Source: a virus
DNA length: 64,000 nt
Virus record (IMG/VR): IMGVR_UViG_3300023178_000037
Coordinates: 1 to 64,000 of that record
Direction: 5' to 3' (one strand)
How positions within the stretch are numbered: the first letter of the stretch is position 1; every line of letters starts with the position of its first letter. Under the pieces are notes generated by a model that did no database searches, was not told where the DNA came from, and was given only the letters and a program-made list of their open reading frames with translations. The position numbers were made by a program, and so were the translations under genes. Of the stretch, positions 15,121 through 24,503 are shown piece by piece.

Positions 15121-17133
15121 TTAAACTGCACCGTATACTTCTTCAAACTCAACACCTGAACGTGTTGCGACGAAGTTTAATGTTACAAAGTTAATTGACT
15201 TAGCAGGTTTGATGAAGATTGAACAAACAAATTCGTTTCTATCGATAACTGAATCTGTGTTGTTTGTTTCATCACAAACTACTGAGAAGTCTACCAAACC
15301 TCTTCTATTCTTCACATCTCTTAGGAAAGGTTCTACTGCACTTCTAAACTGAGCTCTTGTGAATGCATCATTGAATTCAAAGAGTTGTGCTTGAGCGGCA
15401 GTTGCGATTGCTTTCTCCAATACGATGAAGAGTCTTCTGACGTTAATTCTGTCGAATGCACTTGTTGTTGACAATCCTGTTTTATCACCGAAGAGAACTG
15501 TACCTTGTCCTGCGAAAGTAACCACTGGGTTAACTCTTGCACGATAAAGGTCATCTCTAGATGATTTTCTTGGATTGAAAGCAAGTTTTGTAATACCTAA
15601 GTATTGTCCTCTTGAGAAACCTGCAGGTGAGTACCATGGGTCTCTTAACAAGTCAGATCGTGCCATAATCCCTGCAGTATGGGGGTTTGCAGGTATGTAA
15701 CAATATCTGTCATTGAATCTATCGTACTGATAAACCCAAGTTGAATCGAATACAACGTATGATGAACTTGTTGCAGTATCTACTGTTGCAATAACGTTTT
15801 TCAATCTGTTATTTTCAGATGTAGGTGCAAAGTGATTTGCTTCACTGTTTGCAGTACCCAAAACGTCTTTCTTCATTGGTGATGCAACAAGGATACAATC
15901 CTTTCTTGTTTCACAAAGTTGAATACCTTGGTTGATGATAGTTGTCCAATCTGCTAAACTATCACCGTTGTCTGTTCTAGTTGAACCTACGATCAAGAAC
16001 GAGATGTCAGATGCAGATGCATCTTCAAAATGATCTTGCCATGCACCGTAGATAGTCCCAGCAGTTGGTTCTGTACCATCTGAACCTGAACTCAATGATG
16101 AGTTATTTACTGCAGAAGGTCTTCCGAATGCTGTTGTAGCTGACTGTACATGTGTTCTATGTTCGTTAACTGTAGTGTGAGTTGATGTTGTATGCGCTGT
16201 CCAATAAACCCACTGTGAATCTCTTTCGATTACATCTCTGTAATAATTAGAGTTTCCATTTGAATCTTTTGAGTCAGATGCAAGGGATACAAAAGGATAC
16301 GATTCCAATACTGTGTTAGCAGTACCTGAAATTGTTCCATCCTCATCGACAACCACTACGTGTATTTCGTCGTCTGAACCACCTGCTGATAATGCAGATG
16401 CAGACTTTGCTGGAGCTTTGTTGAAAATGTTGTAGAACTCCCAATACCTATTGACGTTAGTCGCCGCAGAAACAGCAACTGTAAGTCCTGTTCCAGTAGG
16501 TTGTCCTATTGCTTCGATAGTTAATGAATCTGTTGCGATTGCAGTAATACGGTACTGTGTATTATGACCTACTTGGTCAAATTCAATGATATCTCTAACA
16601 TTGAAAGAAGCACCTTCTCCTGCACCAACAGAAATTGATGTGTTACCTTCAGCCTCATTTCCTGCAACTGCACCTACACCTGCGTTGAAATACGCATTTG
16701 CAGATGGACATACTGAAACTTTAAGTGAATTACCTAAAGCACCAGCAAATCTTGCAGTCCATTGACCTGTAGTCCCACTCAATGCACCATCTCTGGCAAT
16801 ATTTTGGTAGTCTGTATCATTTTTGATAAGTTGAGTCCCACCACTTGAGTTAGAGTTATACAACCCTGAGTTGTTTAATCTGATAACTCGTAGTGCTGAA
16901 CCATATTTCAGGAACGATTCTGCTGAATAGAAGTCTTCTGCTGAAGCATCTGTATTTGCAGGTTCGTAGAAAATGTCGACTAAACTTTTCGCATCTGAAA
17001 CTGTTACTACTTCATCAACAGGGCCCCATTGAAATGTACCAGCAAATCCTCCAACCGTGGAAGAAACTGCAGGTACAACATTTGTAAGGTCTATCTCTGA
17101 GACCTGTACGCCTGGTGATACTTGAAATGCCAT
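15121..17133 (-). CDS. 18: Tail sheath protein gp18
   Basis: The contractile sheath subunit. The N-terminus MAFQVSPGVQVSEIDLTNVV and the following GGFAGTFQWGPVDE are typical of gp18, as are the C-terminal RINVRRLFIVLEKAI and FVCSIFIKPAKSINFVTL. The length of 670 aa fits T4 (659). The variable protruding domain spans roughly residues 150-370. AGGAG lies 8-12 nt before the ATG, with TATAAATA 41 nt upstream. Confidence 0.96.
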   Translation of the reverse strand: MAFQVSPGVQVSEIDLTNVVPAVSSTVGGFAGTFQWGPVDEVVTVSDAKSLVDIFYEPANTDASAEDFYSAESFLKYGSALRVIRLNNSGLYNSNSSGGTQLIKNDTDYQNIARDGALSGTTGQWTARFAGALGNSLKVSVCPSANAYFNAGVGAVAGNEAEGNTSISVGAGEGASFNVRDIIEFDQVGHNTQYRITAIATDSLTIEAIGQPTGTGLTVAVSAATNVNRYWEFYNIFNKAPAKSASALSAGGSDDEIHVVVVDEDGTISGTANTVLESYPFVSLASDSKDSNGNSNYYRDVIERDSQWVYWTAHTTSTHTTVNEHRTHVQSATTAFGRPSAVNNSSLSSGSDGTEPTAGTIYGAWQDHFEDASASDISFLIVGSTRTDNGDSLADWTTIINQGIQLCETRKDCILVASPMKKDVLGTANSEANHFAPTSENNRLKNVIATVDTATSSSYVVFDSTWVYQYDRFNDRYCYIPANPHTAGIMARSDLLRDPWYSPAGFSRGQYLGITKLAFNPRKSSRDDLYRARVNPVVTFAGQGTVLFGDKTGLSTTSAFDRINVRRLFIVLEKAIATAAQAQLFEFNDAFTRAQFRSAVEPFLRDVKNRRGLVDFSVVCDETNNTDSVIDRNEFVCSIFIKPAKSINFVTLNFVATRSGVEFEEVYGAV

Positions 17134-17173
17134 ACTTTTTCTCCTGTTAATGTAAAAAGTTTTCTTACTGTTT

Positions 17174-17181
17174 TATTTATA
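17174..17181 (-). promoter_or_regulatory. T4-type late promoter (TATAAATA) for gp18-gp19
   Basis: An exact consensus match in the 72-nt gap between gp17 and gp18. It predicts a 35-nt leader with an AGGAG site. Confidence 0.7.
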
Positions 17182-17205
17182 AGTTTATTACTTTTAACGT
17201 TACTA

Positions 17206-18789
17206 TTATGTGTCTGTAAACCATCTATCTCCATTCACATCTACAAATGAATTACTAGATTCATCCTCTTGATGGAAGAAGCCTGGGGGTAACAGATCAT
17301 CTTCAATTAGTTTTTGTTGTTCTGAGTACAATAAATCCTTTACTGCACGATCAGTTAGAAATGTAAATTGTTCTGTTGTTACAAACCAACTGAATAAAAC
17401 TAAATTCATCACTGTGTCATCATTATAACCTCTATCTGCCTCATAACTATTACCCTTAATAACAAATGTCATTAATTCTGTAATAGTTGCTCTATCACAT
17501 AGAAGTAATCTGTTTTCTTCTAAAAGTTCTTTGAGTGTAGAACACCCAATTCTTTTTATACGTCTGTTCATCGTTATACCAATATCAGACGCCTTTTGAA
17601 GACCCTGTGCAAATACGTTAGGGTATTCAATGTCAAAATGCAACTGTGTTGCAACCGTAGAACCTTCTGCATTGTTTTCTATAATAACTAATGCTTCATT
17701 ATACGGTCTTACGTATTTATTAATTATGTCAGGTAACAAGAGCGATGAAATCATATTATCTCTATATGTTAACACCTGTCTGAACGGTTTCGCAGATACA
17801 TCGACTACGGTGAACGTAGAATAGTCCATACCACGTCCTGAGGACACGTCTACTGTACAGACATAGTTATGCTCAGGTTGAGGTAACTCATAGACTTTTA
17901 CACCGTCTTTACCCCACTCATGGTCTCTTGCTCGCATTCCTAAGAGCGTATCTGCGTTGATAAGGGTTGCACCTGTCCCTAAGAAACTATTACCGTATTC
18001 CTGTTCAAATTGCGCCTCAGAGGTATTTGCAATGGTCATCTTCTTCCATTCTTCATCTCTGCCTGGCACATCGTACCAATTAATTGTAAAATGTTTATAC
18101 TCTGATTGTCCGTGAACTGCAGATTCATATATCTTATGGAACATATTACCCACACCATTTGCAGTAGATGTAATAATAACCTTTGAGTCTTTACCTGAGG
18201 TTACCACTGGATATGTTGCAGTATAGAACTCTTCTGCACCTTCTACGAATGCAAACTCATCGAGATATAGTAAGTTGATTGACATACCACGAATCGAACT
18301 AGAAGATGTTGCGGCTGCGACTACTTTAGAATCATTACCAAATTCTATCGAACCTTTGTTAAGAATCTTAACTCCAGGCTGCAGAAAGAATGGAACAGAC
18401 TCTAACATAGTAACGAGACGTGCAATCATCTCCCTTGCAATTGCACCTTTGTTTGCAAGTATAGCAACTGTAACTTCAGGATTGAACAACAAATACCATA
18501 ATAGATATGCACAAGATGTAATTGATTTACCACTCTGACGTGATGCGAGAACAACATTAAATCTGTTTGAATTATAATGATTGATTAATTTTTCTTGATA
18601 TCCACGAAGTTCAAAAGGAACTAAACCTTCGTCAAGTGATATAATTTGAGTGTAAGATTGAATGAAATAACAAGGGTCTTTAGTACACTTCAAGTACTCT
18701 TTTAATTCTTCTTCGGTATACTGGTGGTTGATGCCAGAACGTTTGATTAAGTTATTACCGAGATAACCCTCATTCTTAGGTTGTACCAT
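17206..18789 (-). CDS. 17: Terminase large subunit gp17
   Basis: The packaging motor ATPase and headful nuclease. Walker A is SRQSGKS at 83-89, Walker B LLYLDE at 173-178. The coupling motif (TSTANG) lies near 206. The C-terminal RNase H-like nuclease carries its acidic residues in VDVSSGRGMDYST (about 304-316) and VIIENNAEG (about 362-370), with a third Asp expected in the YNDDTVMNL segment. The length of 527 aa is shorter than T4 (610), as in cyanophages. There is no intein here. It overlaps the gp16 stop by one base. Confidence 0.97.
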   Translation of the reverse strand: MVQPKNEGYLGNNLIKRSGINHQYTEEELKEYLKCTKDPCYFIQSYTQIISLDEGLVPFELRGYQEKLINHYNSNRFNVVLASRQSGKSITSCAYLLWYLLFNPEVTVAILANKGAIAREMIARLVTMLESVPFFLQPGVKILNKGSIEFGNDSKVVAAATSSSSIRGMSINLLYLDEFAFVEGAEEFYTATYPVVTSGKDSKVIITSTANGVGNMFHKIYESAVHGQSEYKHFTINWYDVPGRDEEWKKMTIANTSEAQFEQEYGNSFLGTGATLINADTLLGMRARDHEWGKDGVKVYELPQPEHNYVCTVDVSSGRGMDYSTFTVVDVSAKPFRQVLTYRDNMISSLLLPDIINKYVRPYNEALVIIENNAEGSTVATQLHFDIEYPNVFAQGLQKASDIGITMNRRIKRIGCSTLKELLEENRLLLCDRATITELMTFVIKGNSYEADRGYNDDTVMNLVLFSWFVTTEQFTFLTDRAVKDLLYSEQQKLIEDDLLPPGFFHQEDESSNSFVDVNGDRWFTDT

Positions 18790-19181
18790 TAGTCTTTATT
18801 CTTTTTCAGAAACTTCTGCAAGTCAGATGTTGACCCCACATATAGATGATTGTGTTGTGTCTTTGGTGCATCTTCACCTTCTAGTTTCTTTAATTTACTT
18901 TGTAGATCAATAAGTTTTTCTGCAGTCTCACCCACTGTTTTAATTAATTGTCCTGCAACTTCGTATGCACGTGGATGTTCCGTTTCTTTGGATAGTTCTA
19001 AGATACCATCGATTGCATCTTGTCCTCTCTCTACGAGATTATAAAGATTCTCTCTGGCATATTTGTAATCTGTTTCAATATTCTCTGTTCTTGCAGGAAG
19101 TTTGACTAAGTCTGTCTTTTCCTTAATATCAGAACTAATATCTAACAGATCATTGAGTTGTTGATCTACTTTGTCTGTCAT
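18789..19181 (-). CDS. 16: Terminase small subunit gp16
   Basis: Recognises DNA and regulates gp17. The assignment is based on position immediately before gp17, size (130 aa; T4 164 aa) and a long central helical region (residues 30-110) with LIKTVGETAEKLIDLQSKLKKLE, typical of the oligomerising coiled coil. The C-terminal LYVGSTSDLQKFLKK is similar to the conserved tail seen in marine T4-like gp16. It starts 3 nt after the gp15 gene region begins, with no clear Shine-Dalgarno. Confidence 0.88.
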   Translation of the reverse strand: MTDKVDQQLNDLLDISSDIKEKTDLVKLPARTENIETDYKYARENLYNLVERGQDAIDGILELSKETEHPRAYEVAGQLIKTVGETAEKLIDLQSKLKKLEGEDAPKTQHNHLYVGSTSDLQKFLKKNKD

Positions 19182-19183
19182 AA

Positions 19184-20230
19184 TTAAACTGCATCACTAT
19201 CTATGTCTTCTTGGAATGTAGATGGTGCGCCATCATCATAAAATGTTACCGTCTCTGCGACAACAAATGTATCTGTTGGGTCAACCGAACCTACAAACTT
19301 CAATGTAGTGTCTGCATCTAGTGTCACTGCATTACTCACTACCATTGATAATCTATCTGTTGCAATCGATGTAATAGTTGGATTCGTTGATAAGTTTGTT
19401 CCAAAAACTTCATCTGATGCACTTATCTTACTATTTATTGCACTTGAAAAAGTAATAGTTGTTGAGTTAGAAACTGCGTTAGATACTTCTGCAAATGCAG
19501 GTTCATAGTGTTTAACTTCTTTTACTAGACCTGATGAACTGATTTGTGACGTTGTAAATAACCCTGTTGCACTATTGATATAATCTCTTTCAATAACATT
19601 TGTAATAATCTTACCAGTACTTACAGGGCCGAAGAAGTATATCTTCATTGTAAAGTCTAGTGTATATTCAATAACTCTTCTCTCTTCGAATGTCCCTTCG
19701 TACTGATCATCCATACTTACTGAATTTAAAACAATAGGAACATCCCTAGTGTCAGACATATCATCGATCATTTTCATAGTGACCGTGTATTCAGGTTGAA
19801 AGTATGGTAGAATTTGTTCTACAATTTGTAATGCATCTATAGCATTCTTTGCAAGAACACTTAGTGAGAAGTTTAGATTATATGGTGCAGGTTGATATTG
19901 AAACCCTCTATTAACTCCATCAGATTCTAGTGTTGATTTACCATGTCTGATAATTTTGTTTTGTTGTCTAGTTGCATCATATTCAAAACCTGCTAGTTGA
20001 AATGCCATACGTGGAAGAGAGATTGCAGTCCTGTTACCATCAGAAAGATTAGGTTCTTCTGCAAGTCTCTGTAAAAACTTCTGTTTAGGGCCGTATGAAA
20101 TAGGTACCAATTGTTCTGTTAAAACAGTACCATCTGATTTTGTTTTCTTAACTTTGATGTTATTAAAGAGAGTACCGAATATAGAAATTGATCTTTTGAT
20201 AGTCTCATTATAAAAATATGTACCAAACAT
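19184..20230 (-). CDS. 15: Proximal tail sheath stabiliser gp15
   Basis: Caps the head-proximal end of the tail and joins it to the neck. The N-terminal MFGTYFYNETIKRSISIFGTLF and RMAFQLAGFEYDATRQQNK and the following QYQPAPYNLNFSLSVLAKN are family signatures. The length of 348 aa exceeds T4 gp15 (272); the extra about 80 residues at the C-terminus form a beta-rich Thr/Ser domain (VSNAVTLDADTTLKFVG). A similar domain occurs in gp14 next door. It overlaps the gp14 stop by one base. Confidence 0.9.
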   Translation of the reverse strand: MFGTYFYNETIKRSISIFGTLFNNIKVKKTKSDGTVLTEQLVPISYGPKQKFLQRLAEEPNLSDGNRTAISLPRMAFQLAGFEYDATRQQNKIIRHGKSTLESDGVNRGFQYQPAPYNLNFSLSVLAKNAIDALQIVEQILPYFQPEYTVTMKMIDDMSDTRDVPIVLNSVSMDDQYEGTFEERRVIEYTLDFTMKIYFFGPVSTGKIITNVIERDYINSATGLFTTSQISSSGLVKEVKHYEPAFAEVSNAVSNSTTITFSSAINSKISASDEVFGTNLSTNPTITSIATDRLSMVVSNAVTLDADTTLKFVGSVDPTDTFVVAETVTFYDDGAPSTFQEDIDSDAV

Positions 20231-21084
20231 TACGGTTCTCCAAATGGATTCGTTTCACTAAAGTCTAAGTAAGATGTGTCTTTATCTTCAAACTCTTTGT
20301 TCTGTGCGTTAGGGTCATTACTCATAGTCATGATATCTGTAATTGTTAAGATGTCGTATGATGCACCATTGTCTGCACCTACAAGTGTGTCTCCAACTTG
20401 TAGTGTTCTAGTGTTATCTTTGATTGTAAGTTTTCTAGTAGATGCAACCCACGATACAACTTCACCTACTACGACACTATTAAGTGTAACATTTTCATTT
20501 GCGTAGTATGTTCCAGTTCCTGTTGCATCCATTGTAAGTTCAATTGAATATGCTTGTTGATCTTCAACAAGATCAATGAATGTGTTACCAGTATCGAAAT
20601 CTTCTCCACTATATTCAAACAATTCACATTGAAGTTTAAACACAAACAGTTTACCAACTTGATAGAAAGGATTTTCGTGTTCTACAAACTTGATTTCAAA
20701 TAATGAACCTGACATAGGAAAATAGATTAGATCACCTTCATTTGGTCTGAGTGACGTTGCAAGGTTACTATCTAAGGAAATGAACCTTTCCCATGAACGT
20801 AAAGATAAAACAAACGTGGCTTGGTCTCTTACTTGTACACCAAACTTACTGAAAAGGTCTCCTTCTCCTTCGAAACCTTCTGTGTTTTCAATATACATTT
20901 CAACACTGTATGCATCTCCATAGATTGATTGAATGTCCTCTCCTAGTATAGAGTCCTCTTCGACTACTTCTCTAGGTAAGTAGAAACATTCGTGTCCATA
21001 GAATCGTAATGATTCAACAACTAAATCTTCGTAAAGATGTTGTTCAGTTTGGACTGCATGGTTAAAATATACATTAGTTGGCAT
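20230..21084 (-). CDS. 14: Neck protein gp14
   Basis: Completes the neck and closes the head after packaging, together with gp13. The N-terminal TNVYFNHAVQTEQHLYEDLV and ESLRFYGHECFYLPRE are characteristic. The length of 284 aa is similar to T4 (256). The C-terminal end has an acidic tail including DKDTSYLDFSETNPFGEP. The gene lies 2 nt after gp13 and overlaps gp15 by one base. Confidence 0.92.
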   Translation of the reverse strand: MPTNVYFNHAVQTEQHLYEDLVVESLRFYGHECFYLPREVVEEDSILGEDIQSIYGDAYSVEMYIENTEGFEGEGDLFSKFGVQVRDQATFVLSLRSWERFISLDSNLATSLRPNEGDLIYFPMSGSLFEIKFVEHENPFYQVGKLFVFKLQCELFEYSGEDFDTGNTFIDLVEDQQAYSIELTMDATGTGTYYANENVTLNSVVVGEVVSWVASTRKLTIKDNTRTLQVGDTLVGADNGASYDILTITDIMTMSNDPNAQNKEFEDKDTSYLDFSETNPFGEP

Positions 21085-21086
21085 AA

Positions 21087-21902
21087 TTATCCTATCATAT
21101 CCATCACAGGCATTTCATAATTTAATCTTGATTCTTCTTCCAGTCTCTGTATCTCCTCTTGCGCTTCTTGTTTCATTTGTGAACCGTCAAGTGTCACACC
21201 GCCAGGCAGTGGTATACCTTGGAACTTAGAAAGGTTTTCTCCCCATTGATACTTAACTAATGCAGTTGCATATCGTTTCAACCACATATCATTATAGATA
21301 TCTGTAAAGTCTGAGGGGTCTAATTTACGATAACATTCTATGATTAAATACTCATCATCATTGATTGCATCTAAATCCATATCTAGATATAATCTATTCA
21401 TGTGAGTGTTATATCTAATTGGTGTTCTACCGACAAGTATATGATCTAACATATTGATGTGTTGTTGTACTTGTTCGTAATATAAAATATTTGTTGACGT
21501 TAAATCCCATAAATCATTCAATCTTAATTGATACCTAAGATCAAACATATTCATATTGTGTTTATCATTAAATGGGAATATGTTAATCACTGCAAGAACA
21601 TGTTCAGGTAACACGATGTAATTCTTTTGATGTTCTGACACTTCATTAGTGTAATCGTGTGTACCAGCAGGTGTTGCAGTGAATGACTCATTAGTCTTCA
21701 TTGCAGTTTTCTTGGTGTTAGTAATCTGATGTTTTAGATACGTTTTGATTGAACCATCATAGTGATACTCTCTGAAATATTGGAGTGCTTCATCAATTCT
21801 ATCGTCGAATTGATCGTCATCAACGTTTATTTCGAGTACAGGCGCACCAAGCCTTCTCTTGATATACTCTTTTAGTGCTGATTTGCTATTTGGTTCTGAC
21901 AT
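21087..21902 (-). CDS. 13: Neck protein gp13
   Basis: A neck component binding the portal and gp14. Recognisable features are the N-terminal SALKEYIKRRLGAPVLEINV with the following DQFDDRIDEALQYF, and FDLRYQLRLNDLWDLTSTN and YDMWLKRYATALVKYQWGEN-like segments. The length is 271 aa versus 309 in T4. It is the first gene of the 13-14-15-16-17 string. A CATAAATA lies 33 nt before the ATG. Confidence 0.92.
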   Translation of the reverse strand: MSEPNSKSALKEYIKRRLGAPVLEINVDDDQFDDRIDEALQYFREYHYDGSIKTYLKHQITNTKKTAMKTNESFTATPAGTHDYTNEVSEHQKNYIVLPEHVLAVINIFPFNDKHNMNMFDLRYQLRLNDLWDLTSTNILYYEQVQQHINMLDHILVGRTPIRYNTHMNRLYLDMDLDAINDDEYLIIECYRKLDPSDFTDIYNDMWLKRYATALVKYQWGENLSKFQGIPLPGGVTLDGSQMKQEAQEEIQRLEEESRLNYEMPVMDMIG

Positions 21903-21937
21903 AGTAGTATTCCATTAATTAAATGTGTTACTACTAT
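21901..21937. repeat. 9-bp inverted repeat between the gp13 promoter element and ATG
   Basis: ATAGTAGTA at 21901-21909 is perfectly complementary to TACTACTAT at 21929-21937. One arm overlaps the gp13 start codon, the other the CATAAATA element. Its arms resemble the inverted repeat before uvsY, which has the same promoter variant. Confidence 0.45.
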
Positions 21938-21942
21938 TTATG
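21935..21942 (-). promoter_or_regulatory. Late-promoter-like element (CATAAATA) for gp13-gp17
   Basis: One mismatch to consensus, 33 nt before gp13. No other promoter-like sequence is seen before the neck and terminase group. Confidence 0.5.
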
Positions 21943-21948
21943 CGAATT

Positions 21949-22209
21949 TTAATCTTGGAAGTAAGTTCTCGACTGTAATCTGTCTATCTTTTCGTCTATT
22001 CGTTCTATCGTACTCATCATTCTTTGGAAGTCTGCTTCTATCTCTTCCCTTGTTACATACTCTTTTGCAATCTCTTCTCTTGTTTTATTAAGAAGTATAT
22101 CGATTCTTTTCTGCTCTGCGAGAACAGACCTCACTAAAAATCCAAGTGGGAAAACGACAGCCGTGATGAATACGTGCCACAAAAATTCAGGGTTTACAGT
22201 TACTTCCAT
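21949..22209 (-). CDS. Membrane-anchored coiled-coil protein (86 aa), holin or spanin candidate
   Basis: One hydrophobic segment at residues 9-29 (LWHVFITAVVFPLGFLVRSV) is followed by a charged helical region at 30-80 (heptad pattern in REEIAKEYVTREEIEADF and IERIDEKIDRLQS). This is a signal-anchor plus coiled-coil design. Such topology occurs in inner-membrane spanins and in some holins of class II/III type, but no lysis gene lies nearby, so the role is unproven. It is the last gene of the oxygenase block, 9 nt after it. A weak CTAAATA stands before the ATG. Confidence 0.7.
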   Translation of the reverse strand: MEVTVNPEFLWHVFITAVVFPLGFLVRSVLAEQKRIDILLNKTREEIAKEYVTREEIEADFQRMMSTIERIDEKIDRLQSRTYFQD

Positions 22210-22218
22210 ACATACTAT

Positions 22219-22920
22219 TTAGAAGATTGGGTTCCCCTCTGAGTCTATTTCAAATAGAAATTCATCAGGGTCGTGGTCAAAATTACTACAATTACTTCCA
22301 TCAGGATGATGGTATTTTACTTCCATATTAAATGAGATACTATAACGATCTTTGTTACTCATGTTAGGTTCAACCATGTGCATCAAACCACTTGGGAACA
22401 GAATTAACCTTCCACTTCTTGGTTCGATATTATGACTCATTCTAAACCTAGGTGAATTAGGATGGTCAGAAACCACCTTTGTGTCTTTATCTATTAATGA
22501 AATGCATCCTTCATCACCCTCTGCATGAACGTAAAATACACCACTATACCAACAACCATTATGTAAGTGTGGAGCATTCCATGCAGAAAAATCGTTAATA
22601 TTAGCCCATGAGTTACCTATATTTACTGTACACTTAGTTTGGTCTATACGATGAAACGGTAAAACCTCATCTTTAAATTGTTGTTCTATCTTTCTCATCA
22701 ATTGACTAAGTGCAGGATTTGATTCACAACCATCTACTGATTGCCATCCTGTATATTGGTTAGATACTTGTCTACCAGCAGGGTCTCTCTTTCTCATACC
22801 ATCCATTGCATCTCTGCACATTTTAAGATAGTCTTCAGTGACACCTCTACGTTGATCTAGTTCAGGGTCTAATAAATCCTTCTCAAATACAAAGTTTGGA
22901 AATAATAATCTAACTGCCAT
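22219..22920 (-). CDS. Putative 2-oxoglutarate/Fe(II) oxygenase (TIGR02466 type)
   Basis: Similar to the TIGR02466 family common in marine phages. The jelly-roll core has WNAPHLHNGCWYSGVFYVH at residues 114-132 (H118 and H120) and LFPSGLMHMVEPN at 174-186 with H181. R192 in DRYSISFN is the expected 2-oxoglutarate ligand. The usual HxD motif appears as HLHN, so the second ligand is unclear, a feature I recall for this family. The start overlaps the stop of the upstream DUF6065-like gene by 11 nt. The substrate is unknown. Confidence 0.8.
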   Translation of the reverse strand: MAVRLLFPNFVFEKDLLDPELDQRRGVTEDYLKMCRDAMDGMRKRDPAGRQVSNQYTGWQSVDGCESNPALSQLMRKIEQQFKDEVLPFHRIDQTKCTVNIGNSWANINDFSAWNAPHLHNGCWYSGVFYVHAEGDEGCISLIDKDTKVVSDHPNSPRFRMSHNIEPRSGRLILFPSGLMHMVEPNMSNKDRYSISFNMEVKYHHPDGSNCSNFDHDPDEFLFEIDSEGNPIF

Positions 22921-23803
22921 TATCTAAATCTAACTCCAATTGATTTTCTGTTTCTTCACTTACAACTTTATGAAAAGGACATTCAGGTGGTGGTGATTCT
23001 TCTTTATAAAACTTACCCTTCGGTTGCCAGTATTCACCTTTTCTATATGCACCCATTTGTAATGATACATTTCTTTCTTCATCACTCAACCCCTTATGTC
23101 GACCCCACTCATCCATAGATTTTGCATATTTACCATCTAAGTGAGTTGTCACACTAGAACGATTCTCTTGAAATGTTTGATGGTCGAACTGCATGTACGA
23201 TGCATTCCATTCTTCTCTTTTGAAAGGTACAACCTGACATAGTGGTGTACCTTCCTTAATGGTAAATGATTTCTGTACCTTTGGATAAAATATGATTTGT
23301 GCATTATCCATGTTACTGTTAAATGTATCAGTATCAATAATTCCTTGCCATGTTGCAAAGTATTGATTCTGAAATAAGAAGGGGTCTAAGTAGAAACATG
23401 AATAGCCTGGAGGTGTAACAATGTTCCAAGGGTTTCTCATTTTGAATGCATCATTGACAGGGCCATGAGTACCCATGTATTCAAATGCATTTCCCATTTG
23501 TGTATGATTATGTGAAGGTGATGCATAACCATCGTTCTTATCTTTAGTATAGAACTCTGTTGAATCGGAATCTGTTCCTACACCACAGTTAACTTCCATA
23601 TCTCTATTTGCAACGAGATACCATCCCATCTTTAACCAGTCATCCATTGCAGGACAGGCACGTACTGTTGTTATACGTTTTCCATGTACATCCATACCAA
23701 CCTTGAGGGTTTTCCACCACTCAGGTTGAACCGTTTTCGCAAGAACTGGTCTAAAGTTCTTAACCGTGTCCGTATCGTATGAATGGAATTCTATCGTCGG
23801 CAC
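22910..23803 (-). CDS. DUF6065-like phage protein (297 aa), GTG start
   Basis: Beta-rich protein with the layout I associate with DUF6065: an opening IEFHSYD and a PEWWKTLK motif, ACPAMDDWLKMGWYLVANRD at about 51-70, and a double-stranded region with GYSCFYLDPFLFQN and a C-terminal GTPLCQVVPFKREEW. A GTG is used as start; an AGGAGG lies 12 nt ahead of it. The C-terminus contains a Cys-Pro and His motif (ECPFHK) that could bind metal. It is flanked by two oxygenases, overlapping both, so a shared pathway is likely. The function is not known. Confidence 0.7.
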   Translation of the reverse strand: MPTIEFHSYDTDTVKNFRPVLAKTVQPEWWKTLKVGMDVHGKRITTVRACPAMDDWLKMGWYLVANRDMEVNCGVGTDSDSTEFYTKDKNDGYASPSHNHTQMGNAFEYMGTHGPVNDAFKMRNPWNIVTPPGYSCFYLDPFLFQNQYFATWQGIIDTDTFNSNMDNAQIIFYPKVQKSFTIKEGTPLCQVVPFKREEWNASYMQFDHQTFQENRSSVTTHLDGKYAKSMDEWGRHKGLSDEERNVSLQMGAYRKGEYWQPKGKFYKEESPPPECPFHKVVSEETENQLELDLDNGS

Positions 23804-24503
23804 TGTACTTCGTCCTCCTGTCTGTTAATTTAACCTCGTCTCCTCTGATTACTATGGAACGTCTATCCATGTATCTTGCACTTTCATTTGGTGCATCTGC
23901 ACCATGAGGTATTCTACCATCAAATAAAACTAAACGATTTGGTACAAATTCCACTTCTGCAATTTGATGGTTTTTAATATGTTCGTTTCTTCCTTGAAGA
24001 CCCTGTTGTGGTGAATCATAAATTCTTAATGTACCACCCCATTTAGGGTTCCAAAATCTGTTATAATAATATAAAAAAGATAAGTTCCAATCATCATGAT
24101 CATCACAATCTGAGTGTGTAGTTCCATGACATCCATGTGTTTGAGAATTTAAACCTGCATACTGAAATCTAACCCACTCAAATTCAAAATCTGTTTGAAG
24201 TTTTCTATTAAACCAAATCGGAACGACTGCATCTAAACGATCAATATCTCCTTCAAGATTGTCCCCACGAAGAAAACTTGCACCCCAAAAAGAATGCATG
24301 GGTAATCCTGTAGGATTGTCTCCACCGACTTGATTGGTTTTAGACCAAATTGATGTTCTAGTAAATAGGTTGTCTATGTGGTGATGAAGTTCATCACTTA
24401 AATAATTATCTATTACATAAACTTTATCTAAAGGCAACTCGCAAATTTTAAAAGGTTCGTCTAAGTAGACGACCTCTAATTGATCATCATCCTGTTTGAC
24501 CAT
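23760..24503 (-). CDS. 2-oxoglutarate/Fe(II) oxygenase (prolyl hydroxylase-like)
   Basis: The catalytic set is visible as H130-x-D132 in GTTHSDCDD, H200 in DGRIPHGADAP and an Arg in the following DRRSIVIRG strand. The core strand pattern NLSFLYYYNRFWNPKWGGTL and NRLVLFDGRIPH is typical of phage P4H-like oxygenases. The start is taken at the internal ATG 24501-24503 (247 aa); the longer frame adds 22 residues that fall within the upstream gene and look unlike the family. The substrate is unknown. It overlaps the upstream 195-aa gene by 17 nt and the DUF6065-like gene by 44 nt. Confidence 0.85.
   Translation of the reverse strand: MVKQDDDQLEVVYLDEPFKICELPLDKVYVIDNYLSDELHHHIDNLFTRTSIWSKTNQVGGDNPTGLPMHSFWGASFLRGDNLEGDIDRLDAVVPIWFNRKLQTDFEFEWVRFQYAGLNSQTHGCHGTTHSDCDDHDDWNLSFLYYYNRFWNPKWGGTLRIYDSPQQGLQGRNEHIKNHQIAEVEFVPNRLVLFDGRIPHGADAPNESARYMDRRSIVIRGDEVKLTDRRTKYSADDRIPFIRYGHG

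Noticed and set aside
17206-18789. Possible intein in the terminase large subunit, as seen in some phages.
   Set aside because: The protein is continuous with normal motif spacing and has no Hint blocks.
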